Source: VRUE01 sp035693025
GTDB lineage: Bacteria; Actinomycetota; Thermoleophilia; Solirubrobacterales; 70-9
Reading direction: 5' to 3'
Assembly (NCBI GenBank): GCA_035693025.1
Contig: DASSHI010000012.1
Coordinates: 66,674-130,673 of the forward strand
Length of the DNA stretch: 64,000 nt
Shown one piece after another: positions 1-7,292 of the stretch; position 1 is the stretch's first letter, and the number at the start of each line of letters is the position of its first letter. The translations under genes were made by a program, and so were the position numbers. Below the pieces are notes generated by a model that saw nothing but the letters and a program-made list of their open reading frames with translations, made no database searches and had not been told where the DNA came from.

Positions 1-9
1 TCAATCCCG

Positions 10-2439
10 TTGTCCCGCAACCCACGACCCAGTCCCACGGTGGGTGTGATCGTTCCGTGCTACAGGCATGGCATGTTCCTTGGCACCTGCATCGACTCGA
101 TCAAGGGGCAGACCCTCTCTCCGGCCCACATCGTCGTTGTTGACGATGGTTCGGACGACACCGAGACGATCGAGGCCCTGGACGGGCTCGAACGGGACCC
201 AGAAATCTCCGTGGTGCGACAGGAGGTCAACCTTGGCCCCAGCGCGGCCCGCAACCGTGGGCTGGACCGGCTTGACACCGGTTATGTGCTGCCAATCGAC
301 GCCGACGACGAGTTGCTGCCAGATGCCCTGGAGCGCATGCTGGCGCAACTCGAGGCGGCTCCCGAAGACATCGGCTTCATCTATCCCAATATCCAATACT
401 TTGGCAATCAGTCAAATTACGTCAGGTCCCCCACCTACAACCTCTGGCTGTTGATGCAGCAGAACTACTGTCCGGCCCCGGCTCTCTTCGATCGCCGGGT
501 GTTCGACGGAACCGGTGTCCACTATCCGGAGGAGATGGTGGTTGGGCATGAGGACTGGGATCTGATCCTCCAACTGGCGGAACGGGGGGTGCGCGGATTA
601 CCGGCGGACGGCCCGACCTTCCGCTATCGAAAGCAGGGATTCAGTCGTGCCAACGCAGTTGACTACGCGCCTGCGGCTTTCGATCGGACAATCGAGGACC
701 GTCACCCGCGTCTTTACGACGACAGTGCAGAGATCAAGGCCAACTGGTCTCCGGCGCTGTCGATCGTGCTGCTGGACGACGACAACCGCGGATGGACCGC
801 GGGGGATCTCTCCGGGCTCGCGAGGCAGACATGTCGAGATTTCGAGTTGCTGTCCCGCGCTGAGTCGATCGATGGCGCGATCGCGGTGACCGTCGATTCT
901 GACTCACCCTTCGCCTGGCTTCAGCATGCGATTCACAGAGCGCGCGGCCGCTGGATCCTCCTTCTGCCGCGCTCCGTGGCCGCAGTGCTAGACAGTCCGT
1001 CCTTTGTCGGGCAGCTCCTCCACACGTTTTTCGCAAACGAGGAAGTCTTGGGCACGGTTCTTGCCGAATCGGCCGGAGAACCACGCAGAAGCCTTGCTCA
1101 ACTGAACGATGTGGAGAGGCTCTCGGCGAGCCCGGCCGCCGTGTGCTTCGAGCGCCGCTCGTGGGGCCGTATCCAGGAGCTGCCTCTGTCGCTGGGGGAG
1201 TCGCCGTTGGCGGACGTCGTGACGGGGCTGCAGACTCAAGGACCGCTTCAATGGCGCTCGGTGCGGGCTTCCGAGCCGGGTGCTCCGTGGCGGAGACGTG
1301 CTTGGGGGGACGCGCCGTCGTCCGTGGCGCTTGACGTCAACCTGCCGGCGACGGATGGACCGGGGATTGCTGCTCGCAGGATGATCTTGCACCAGCCTCC
1401 GCGGCTGCCGGAGCTCGCGGTCGGCGCGATACGTGGTCGCAAGCGTTCCGATCCATGGATGCCCTCGCAGTCGCTGCTTCTGTTTCGCCACCTGAATCCA
1501 GCGACCGGCACGAGGATCGTCATTCCCGGAGAGGAGCCGCCCCCGGGTCACGTATTGGAGCGTGTCCTTGGCTCTTCCCACCGATTTCCTACGCCAGGTG
1601 CGGAACGGCTGATACAGGTCGGCGGCCATTTTTCGAGGAGCACTGAGCAGGGAGATCTGGGCGAAGGTGAATACGACCTCGGGTACGTGGAGCAGCAACG
1701 GCTGCCGATGCTCGACATCCTGGCGCTGCGGCGCATTCCCGGAAGCGGCCAAGAGGTGCTCGTCGCGGGCACCGACGACCCGCTTGCCCAGAACTCCGAG
1801 CTGATCGAGAACCTCGGCTGGATCGAGCCCTGTCCGATCCTGCCACGGGCTAGCGACATCCTCCATACCGGGCCCTGGGCGGTCATCTCGCTGCGACGGC
1901 AGGTCGACTACGCGACCTGGAGGCACAGTTATCGGGTCGGCGCTCCCGGCGAGGTCGGAGATGCCGTCGAGCTCGGCTCCTTGTGCCGTTACTTCGGCCC
2001 CGGCACCGTGGGGTTGCGCCTTCGGCCTGACGGCCGCCTCGTAAGCGAGCTTGTCACCCCCGGTCGCGCGTCCCGCGACCCGCGCAAAATCGGCCGTTGG
2101 CTGGCCGAACCGTTCGCCGCTGACACCCAGATGATCGCCCGTACGCGGGGCGCCGCATCGCGTCTGCGGCACCTGGCGCGGCATTCCCGGTCCCGCCGAA
2201 TGGCGGAGGAGGAAGGCGAGATCCTCGGCTATCTGCCCCGCGCGCTCATGCCGGGCTGCAGCATCCTCTACAGCACGATCCACCCGGTGACCGGCGACCA
2301 GCTCGTCACCCGCTCGCCGGAGGAGGCGCTTGCCGCCGGCTATGTGATGGATGGGATTCTCGGCGCGATCTTCGATCCTCCGGATGGCGCGTCCACTTCT
2401 CCAGAGGAGATGCCCTGGGCGCGGGTCTCGCGCGGCTGA
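10..2439 (+). CDS. Multidomain family 2 glycosyltransferase
   Basis: The first ~230 residues form a GT-A family 2 glycosyltransferase: a VGVIVPCYRHG start, the nucleotide-binding VVDDGSDD, GPSAARNRGL, and the metal-binding IDADDE. Around residues 245-340 a second, degraded GT2-like segment (LSIVLLDDD...LARQTCRDFELL) lacks a clear DxD. The C-terminal ~70 residues contain HPVTGDQLVTRSPEEALAAG, which resembles DUF5648-type repeats. It probably transfers a sugar to a surface polysaccharide, since an exopolysaccharide sugar transferase and an O-antigen ligase lie nearby. The only start seen is TTG at 10. The frame is open to base 1, so the true start may lie before the window. A 26-bp relic of its 3' end recurs at 5046. 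Confidence 0.8.
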   Translation: MSRNPRPSPTVGVIVPCYRHGMFLGTCIDSIKGQTLSPAHIVVVDDGSDDTETIEALDGLERDPEISVVRQEVNLGPSAARNRGLDRLDTGYVLPIDADDELLPDALERMLAQLEAAPEDIGFIYPNIQYFGNQSNYVRSPTYNLWLLMQQNYCPAPALFDRRVFDGTGVHYPEEMVVGHEDWDLILQLAERGVRGLPADGPTFRYRKQGFSRANAVDYAPAAFDRTIEDRHPRLYDDSAEIKANWSPALSIVLLDDDNRGWTAGDLSGLARQTCRDFELLSRAESIDGAIAVTVDSDSPFAWLQHAIHRARGRWILLLPRSVAAVLDSPSFVGQLLHTFFANEEVLGTVLAESAGEPRRSLAQLNDVERLSASPAAVCFERRSWGRIQELPLSLGESPLADVVTGLQTQGPLQWRSVRASEPGAPWRRRAWGDAPSSVALDVNLPATDGPGIAARRMILHQPPRLPELAVGAIRGRKRSDPWMPSQSLLLFRHLNPATGTRIVIPGEEPPPGHVLERVLGSSHRFPTPGAERLIQVGGHFSRSTEQGDLGEGEYDLGYVEQQRLPMLDILALRRIPGSGQEVLVAGTDDPLAQNSELIENLGWIEPCPILPRASDILHTGPWAVISLRRQVDYATWRHSYRVGAPGEVGDAVELGSLCRYFGPGTVGLRLRPDGRLVSELVTPGRASRDPRKIGRWLAEPFAADTQMIARTRGAASRLRHLARHSRSRRMAEEEGEILGYLPRALMPGCSILYSTIHPVTGDQLVTRSPEEALAAGYVMDGILGAIFDPPDGASTSPEEMPWARVSRG

Positions 2440-2462
2440 GTGAGGCTACTAGGCTAATCCGC

Positions 2463-3254
2463 GTGCTGACGCGGTTCAAGCTGCCGCCAATCGAGGATCC
2501 CACGCGCTACTGGCGGGGGGAGATGCGAGATGGGTTGCCGATGCTGCGACTCGCGTTGTTCGCCGACTGTGCGTGGCGCGAGATGGAGGGCTGGCATGGG
2601 CCGCACCACGGGCCGGGGTGGCCGCGGGTGGCGGGGGAGACACTTGTCGCTCAGCACGGCGTGGGGCTCGAGGTGTCGGTGGTCACCGTCACGGGTGTCG
2701 GGCAGTTGCCATGCACCGAGGCCGGCCTCACCCAATACCTGCGCCTGACTGGGCCGCCGGACGTTCTCCTGCTGCAGACCGGCGCTGCGCACTACACCCG
2801 CCGATTGTTCCCGAGCACGGAGCAGTGGGATCGCTACCGTAACCGCGGCGCGCGCATGCTCGGCCGCCACGCGCTTACGGTCAAGCGCCTAAAGGACCCG
2901 GTCGTCAAGCGCTTCCGGCCGAACATCCTCCCGTACCCCGGCCCAGCGACCTACGCGCCGTTCTTCGCCTCCGCCCAGTTGGCGTTCCCGGGCGCGCCGC
3001 TCGCCGCGATCCCGGTCTACCCGCGGCTCCAGCACTACCACGGCGACCGCGAAACTGAACGGGCGCTCCACGCGGACCTGCGCGCCGCCTGCGTACAGGC
3101 CGGCGTCGAAGTCCTCGACCTCGCCCCGCTGCTCGAACCGCTCGGGCAGTCCGCCCGCTGCCTCAACCGCCTCAACCTCAATACGTTCGGGACCCGGATC
3201 GTTGGCGAGCACCTGGCTGCCTGGCTCTTCGAGCACAGCCGCGTGCCGGCCTAG
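2463..3254 (+). CDS. SGNH-hydrolase-like protein, exopolysaccharide locus
   Basis: 263 residues from a GTG, 23 bp after the glycosyltransferase stop, so probably cotranscribed. No signal peptide is evident. PDVLLLQTGAAH, AAIPVYP, and the C-terminal VLDLAPL...LNLNTFGTRIVGEHLA are arranged like blocks III to V of SGNH/GDSL hydrolases. The canonical GDS nucleophile block and the DxxH pair are not clear, so catalysis is doubtful. By analogy with SGNH proteins in polysaccharide clusters it might modify acyl groups on the polymer. The fold is inferred from motif order only and the substrate is unknown. Confidence 0.5.
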   Translation: MLTRFKLPPIEDPTRYWRGEMRDGLPMLRLALFADCAWREMEGWHGPHHGPGWPRVAGETLVAQHGVGLEVSVVTVTGVGQLPCTEAGLTQYLRLTGPPDVLLLQTGAAHYTRRLFPSTEQWDRYRNRGARMLGRHALTVKRLKDPVVKRFRPNILPYPGPATYAPFFASAQLAFPGAPLAAIPVYPRLQHYHGDRETERALHADLRAACVQAGVEVLDLAPLLEPLGQSARCLNRLNLNTFGTRIVGEHLAAWLFEHSRVPA

Positions 3255-3266
3255 CTCTCGCTGAGC

Positions 3267-3470
3267 CCTCAGTGCGATCCCTCGCCGCGGAAGATCGTGG
3301 CGGGGGTGCGGAGGAGGATCGCCAGGTCGCCGGCGACGGAGATGTTGTCGAGATAGTCGCGCTCCATCGCGAGGCGCTCCTCGAAGGTGAGCTCGCCGCG
3401 GCCGTGGACCTGCATCGGGCCGGTCATGTCGGGTACGAACTCGACCAGTTCGCTCAGCTGCTGCTCGGCG
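3267..3470 (-). pseudogene. Copy A: fragment of the sugar transferase gene 3' end
   Basis: Bases 3267-3432 match 5778-5943, the stop codon and C-terminal coding end of the intact sugar transferase gene, with only about three mismatches. Bases 3441-3470 then match 6156-6185 exactly, so about 210 bp are deleted between the two blocks. The fragment cannot make a protein. Its breakpoint at 3470 is 10 bp from the stop of the ATPase gene at 3480. Confidence 0.9.
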
Positions 3471-3479
3471 TCATGAGCT

Positions 3480-4895
3480 TCAGCCCAGCGCCCAGAGGAA
3501 CAGGTGAGCTGGGATCAGGTCGGCGTCGTCGCGCTGCTCGAGGCTGTCGATCGTCACCAGGGCCGCAGGTCGGCCAGGGAACGCTCGCGCAATCCCTGCT
3601 GCTGCCCGCCGGTCCGGGTTTGACTGGTACTTGACCTCGACAGCGGAGAGGCTGTCGTGCGGGCCGCAGACGAAGTCGATCTCCCCCGATCTGCGCGTTC
3701 GCCAGACATGCAGGCGGCTGGGCATGTCGAAGCCCTCCATACGCAGTTGCTCAGGCTCGTAGCGTCGCTGTAGGGCGATGGCGACGGCATTCTCGACCAG
3801 CGCCGGCGGGTCGACCCCCAGGCCCGGCGCCTGCGCCTGCGCGGCCGAGTGCATCAGCGGGTCGGCGAAGTAGAGCTTCTTGTCCCTTCCCAGCGCCGGC
3901 GTGCCCGAGGCGGCCCGCCACGAGTAGATGGGCAGCAGCTGGTAGGAGGCGGCGAGGAACTCCACGTAGTCGCGTGCCGTCGGCTGGCTCACCGCCATGT
4001 CCTGGGCGAGGCTCGTCCAGCTGAGAGCGCTTCCCAGCGAGCGGATGAGGCGTTCGAGCAGGGCGTGGACCGCCGCCCGGCCGGCGCCGCGGCGCTGTGC
4101 CTCGCGCAGCAGCGTGTCCTCGGCGACAGTCAGGGTTTTCTGAGACGGATTCCGCTCGCCGGTGAACGCCTCGGCGATCGCGTGAGGGAGCCCTCCGAAG
4201 GAGAGGTAGCGCTCGAGCGCCCCCGCGAGTCGCGGCCCATGCCTCTGCGCGGCGATCAGTGCTTCCCGACCCTGCTCGGTGACGATGTCCTCGACCGACA
4301 GCTCCGGCGACGCGGGGACCGCATCGTCCAGCGCCCTGGCGAATGTCGGGAATGAGTGCGGGAAGAGGGCATGGTCGCCGCCGCCGCCCCGCCGCCCCGG
4401 CAGTCGCTCCGCCGCGCCCCGGTGCAGGTCCACCGCCGAGGAGCCCGTGCACACGACGATGTCTTCTCGCAGCGTGCCGTCGTCCCAGAGCGCCTTGATC
4501 GCGGTTTGCCAGCCGTCGACGACGGTCACCTCGTCGAGCAGGAGGATCATCGGCTCGGGGGCCGCGGCGAGCTCCTTGGTGCGGTTCAGGGTCGCGGCCA
4601 ACTCGCTCAACGGCCGGCCTTCGAGCAGATCGAGGGCGACGTAGGCGACACGCGCCGGCGCCCATTCTTCTATGGCCCGCTCGGCGAGAAGCTTCAGCGC
4701 GGTCGACTTGCCGACCTGTCGGGGCCCCCGGAGCGTGTGGATGCCCGGCCCGCCGAGCGATATCTGGTCGATCACCGGTGCCGGCAGCCGCTGCGGCTGG
4801 TTGCGCAATTCCCGGAGGTGGGGATCGGATTCGCGCCAGCCCGGCTCGCTCCACCAGCGGTTCTGCCGGAGGATCTCAGCATCTGCGAGCGCCAT
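3480..4895 (-). CDS. AAA+ ATPase of the DUF4143 family
   Basis: About 471 residues from ATG 4895; a TTG at 4916 would add 7. The N-terminal half is a P-loop ATPase with Walker A GPRQVGKST and Walker B ILLLDEVT. The middle has a winged-helix-like stretch (LAQDMAVSQPTARDYVEFL). The C-terminal DUF4143 part ends in GEIDFV...SAVEVKYQ, the E-x-D...ExK signature of a PD-(D/E)XK nuclease-like fold. Members are widespread stand-alone accessory ATPases of poorly defined function. The gene sits between two relics of the sugar transferase 3' end and is preceded by AT-rich DNA, both pointing to recent acquisition. GGAG lies just upstream of ATG 4895. Confidence 0.88.
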   Translation of the reverse strand: MALADAEILRQNRWWSEPGWRESDPHLRELRNQPQRLPAPVIDQISLGGPGIHTLRGPRQVGKSTALKLLAERAIEEWAPARVAYVALDLLEGRPLSELAATLNRTKELAAAPEPMILLLDEVTVVDGWQTAIKALWDDGTLREDIVVCTGSSAVDLHRGAAERLPGRRGGGGDHALFPHSFPTFARALDDAVPASPELSVEDIVTEQGREALIAAQRHGPRLAGALERYLSFGGLPHAIAEAFTGERNPSQKTLTVAEDTLLREAQRRGAGRAAVHALLERLIRSLGSALSWTSLAQDMAVSQPTARDYVEFLAASYQLLPIYSWRAASGTPALGRDKKLYFADPLMHSAAQAQAPGLGVDPPALVENAVAIALQRRYEPEQLRMEGFDMPSRLHVWRTRRSGEIDFVCGPHDSLSAVEVKYQSNPDRRAAAGIARAFPGRPAALVTIDSLEQRDDADLIPAHLFLWALG

Positions 4896-4965
4896 AGCCT
4901 CCAAGAAAGCTAACAAATTTTTAGAAAAAGGCTACCTATATCCAAAAATCGCTTCGAATAAAACC
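4896..4965 (-). promoter_or_regulatory. AT-rich promoter region of the DUF4143 ATPase
   Basis: This ~55-bp stretch is strikingly AT-rich (runs of A/T at 4912-4928 and 4936-4962) within GC-rich DNA. On the minus strand it contains TATAGGT and other -10-like hexamers. It is the only sequence between the ATPase start and repeat copy B. The exact promoter cannot be fixed by eye. Confidence 0.4.
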
Positions 4966-5038
4966 CCTCAGTGCGATCCCTCGCCGCGGAAGATCGCGGC
5001 GGGGGTGCGGAGGAGGATCGCCAGGTCGCCGGCGACGG
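4966..5038 (-). pseudogene. Copy B: 73-bp relic of the sugar transferase 3' end
   Basis: Identical over 73 bp to 5778-5850, and differing by one base from 3267-3339. It covers the stop codon and last ~23 codons of the sugar transferase. It breaks off at 5038 and is followed within 8 bp by a relic of the 3' end of the family 2 glycosyltransferase gene, so the junction is chimeric. Confidence 0.92.
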
Positions 5039-5045
5039 CAGGGGG

Positions 5046-5071
5046 CTGGGCCCGCGTCTCCCGCGGCTGAG
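5046..5071 (+). pseudogene. Relic of the GT2 gene 3' end
   Basis: 23 of 26 bases match 2415-2440, the last codons and stop of the family 2 glycosyltransferase gene. The reading frame is kept (WARVSRG then stop). All three differences are C/G swaps. Lying directly beside copy B, it shows that pieces of two neighbouring genes were joined. Confidence 0.6.
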
Positions 5072-5140
5072 CGCAGCCGTCGCCTGCGCAGCAGCGACGA
5101 CAAGACGATTCCGCCGATATGGCGGCTAGCTTTGGTTGGA

Positions 5141-5608
5141 ATGGCGGGGGAGTTCGAGAAGCTGGCTTACGAGGCGGCGCTTCGTGGGCTCGACAAGCAG
5201 GAGGGCCTGCTCGAAGAGCTGCGTACTCGCACGGGCGTTCTCTTGGCCGCCTCATCGCTCGCGGCTTCCTTCCTCGGGCAGCGAGCGTTTCAGGACCCAA
5301 GCCCCCGAGGGCTGGCGGTCGCTGCTCTCATTGCGTTCGTCATCTCGATTGCCGCGAGCGTCTTCATTTTGCTGCCGAAGAAGAACCTGATCTTCGCCGA
5401 GGCTGGGGCCGGCCTGTACGAGGGTCTTCATTCCTTTCGGGATGACATGCCAGAGGTCTATCGACGCCTCGCCTACGACCTCGACTTGTTCTGGGACTCC
5501 AATGACACAAAGATCGCGTGGCTCACCCGTGCCTACACCGTCGCGGCAAGCGCTCTTGTCATCGAGATTCTCTCCTTGGCCGCCTTGCTGGGCGATAACA
5601 TCGTCTAA
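5141..5608 (+). CDS. Small two- or three-span membrane protein, SLATT-like layout
   Basis: 155 residues from ATG 5141; an in-frame TTG at 5132 is less likely. A charged N-terminal helix (EFEKLAYEAALRGLDKQEGLLEELRTRT in outline) leads into a hydrophobic span with SSLAASFLG, a second (ALIAFVISIAASVFILL), a cytoplasmic-looking middle, and a third near the C-terminus (AASALVIEILSLAALLG). Long amphipathic helix plus two close spans is the layout of SLATT and Pycsar-TM effector proteins, but I cannot assign a family. The next gene starts 3 bp later. Both sit between copies of the sugar transferase 3' end. Function unknown. Confidence 0.75.
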   Translation: MAGEFEKLAYEAALRGLDKQEGLLEELRTRTGVLLAASSLAASFLGQRAFQDPSPRGLAVAALIAFVISIAASVFILLPKKNLIFAEAGAGLYEGLHSFRDDMPEVYRRLAYDLDLFWDSNDTKIAWLTRAYTVAASALVIEILSLAALLGDNIV

Positions 5609-5611
5609 GCA

Positions 5612-5731
5612 ATGGCAGAAGCACCAAAGCCTCAGACTGGCAGCGGCGGAACGCCCCCGCCCCCGCCCCCGCCTACTCCCGGCCTCGGCCGTCCGGAGAC
5701 GCGCGGCGGCCTATTTGGACAGGGCAAGTAA
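5612..5731 (+). CDS. 39-residue proline-rich small protein
   Basis: A complete small ORF, ATG 5612 to TAA 5729-5731. It reads MAEAPKPQTGSGG, then seven prolines, then TPGLGRPETRGGLFGQGK. It begins 3 bp after the stop of the membrane protein, which strongly suggests translational coupling. The composition (no Cys, no hydrophobic span, Pro/Gly-rich) suggests a flexible partner peptide rather than an enzyme. No function can be assigned. It is too short for default gene callers. Confidence 0.6.
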   Translation: MAEAPKPQTGSGGTPPPPPPPTPGLGRPETRGGLFGQGK

Positions 5732-5779
5732 CTCTTCAAGCAGCGAGCTTGCTGGTCGTGCGCGAGGGTTGCGGATTCC

Positions 5780-7285
5780 TCAGTGCGATCCCTCGCCGCG
5801 GAAGATCGCGGCGGGGGTGCGGAGGAGGATCGCCAGGTCGCCGGCGACGGAGATGTTGTCGAGATAGTCGCGCTCCATCGCGAGGCGCTCCTCGAAGGTG
5901 AGCTCGCCGCGGCCGTAGACCTGCATCGGGCCGGTCATGCCGGGCTTGACGCCGAGGCGGATGCGCTGGCGCTCGTCGTAGAGGGCGACGATCGCCTCCT
6001 CCTCGGGACGCGGCCCGACCAGCGACATGTCGCCGCGCAGGACGTTGACGAACTGCGGCAGCTCGTCGAGGCTGAAGCGGCGCAGCATGCGGCCCGCCCT
6101 GGTCACCCGGGGGTCGTCGGCGATCTTGAAGGCCGGCTCGTCGAGCTTGTCGAGGTCGACCAGTTCGCTCAGCTGCTGCTCGGCGCCCTGGACCATCGTG
6201 CGGAACTTGATCATCGTGAAGGACTTGCCGTCTTTGCCCGCGCGGCGCTGGCGGAAGAGCACCGGACGGCCCGTGTCGAGCAGGATCGCCAGCGCGCTCA
6301 GCGCCAGCACGGGGGAGAGCAGGACGAGCATGATGCTGCCGATCGTCACGTCCATCGCTCGCTTCATCGCCTCGGTCGAGCGAGGTGGGTCGGAGAAGCG
6401 GAAGTCGAGCACGGGCAGCTCGGCCAGGCGGTTGAGCTCGATCCCGGGGCCGAGCAGGCCGAAGTGCTGGGGGAGGAAGGTCAGGGCCAACCCGGCCGCC
6501 TTGCACTGCTCGATCAGGCGCTCGGTCGCGGGCTCGCTCATGTCCTGCTCGGTCACGATCGCTCGCTCGACGCCCTCCTCGCGGGCGATGCGCGAGATGT
6601 CGGCGACGGTCCCCAGGCAGGGCAGGGCGCCGGCCCGCGCCGTCGTATCCTCGCCTCGCGGGGCCAGGTAGCCGACCAGGTGCAGGCGCGTCTCCGGGTG
6701 GGTTGCGACCCGTCGCGCCACCACCGCGACCGCCGCGGCCGGGCCGATTACGAGGCCGGTCGCCGCCCCCGCCAGGTGGTGCCAGAAGAAGCGCAGCACC
6801 GCCCGCGAGGCGAAGCTGCCGGCGAGGGCGCCGACGCCGACCGCGATCGCGCTGGTCGCCGCCAGCGGGCCGACCGGGCTGAGCGCCAGCAGCCCGTCGA
6901 GCGCCAGCGTCCCCAGCGCCGCCGCCGAGATCAGGCTCGAGAGCTCGTCAAGCGTGCTGTGGCGGATGCGGCGATGGTCGTTGTCGTAGAGCCCGTGCAG
7001 CTTCAGCACGAGGATCCAGACCGGGCTGAACATCGCCGCCCAGAAGAGCGTGCCGACGTCGGTCTTCGGGCTCGCCGCGGTGACGATGCAGAGCGTCGCC
7101 ACCAGCGTCAGCCAGTCCCCGGTCGCGAGCATGCGGCGCAGCAGCGAGCCGCGCCTGCGGGCGCCGTCGGGGCCGGTCAGCCCGAGCCGGGTCGCCCGCC
7201 GCCTCGCGCCCGGGCGCGGCGGGGGGGCCGGCGCCTGCGCCGGCGGGGAGGATTTGCGCGATACGGTCTCCTGCGCTTTGGTCAT
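5780..7285 (-). CDS. Exopolysaccharide polyprenyl-phosphate sugar phosphotransferase
   Basis: 501 residues, ATG 7285. The N-terminal ~170 residues hold several membrane spans. A CoA-/NAD-binding-like middle follows (GLVIGPAAAVAVVARRVATH). The C-terminal bacterial sugar transferase domain (PF02397) has a re-entrant hydrophobic helix (KRAMDVTIGSIMLVLLSPV), KFRTM, LDELPQFVNVLRGDMSLVG and RPEEE. Such WbaP/WcaJ-type enzymes start repeat-unit synthesis by moving a sugar-1-phosphate onto undecaprenyl phosphate at the inner membrane. It is transcribed after the O-antigen ligase gene with a 7-bp gap. Its 3' end occurs in three copies in the window. Confidence 0.93.
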   Translation of the reverse strand: MTKAQETVSRKSSPPAQAPAPPPRPGARRRATRLGLTGPDGARRRGSLLRRMLATGDWLTLVATLCIVTAASPKTDVGTLFWAAMFSPVWILVLKLHGLYDNDHRRIRHSTLDELSSLISAAALGTLALDGLLALSPVGPLAATSAIAVGVGALAGSFASRAVLRFFWHHLAGAATGLVIGPAAAVAVVARRVATHPETRLHLVGYLAPRGEDTTARAGALPCLGTVADISRIAREEGVERAIVTEQDMSEPATERLIEQCKAAGLALTFLPQHFGLLGPGIELNRLAELPVLDFRFSDPPRSTEAMKRAMDVTIGSIMLVLLSPVLALSALAILLDTGRPVLFRQRRAGKDGKSFTMIKFRTMVQGAEQQLSELVDLDKLDEPAFKIADDPRVTRAGRMLRRFSLDELPQFVNVLRGDMSLVGPRPEEEAIVALYDERQRIRLGVKPGMTGPMQVYGRGELTFEERLAMERDYLDNISVAGDLAILLRTPAAIFRGEGSH

Positions 7286-7292
7286 CCTGCGA

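Noticed and set aside
988..2283. Long open frame on the minus strand (431 codons) across the GT2 gene
   Set aside because: It is antisense to a well-supported glycosyltransferase; composition is the usual by-product of high GC third positions.
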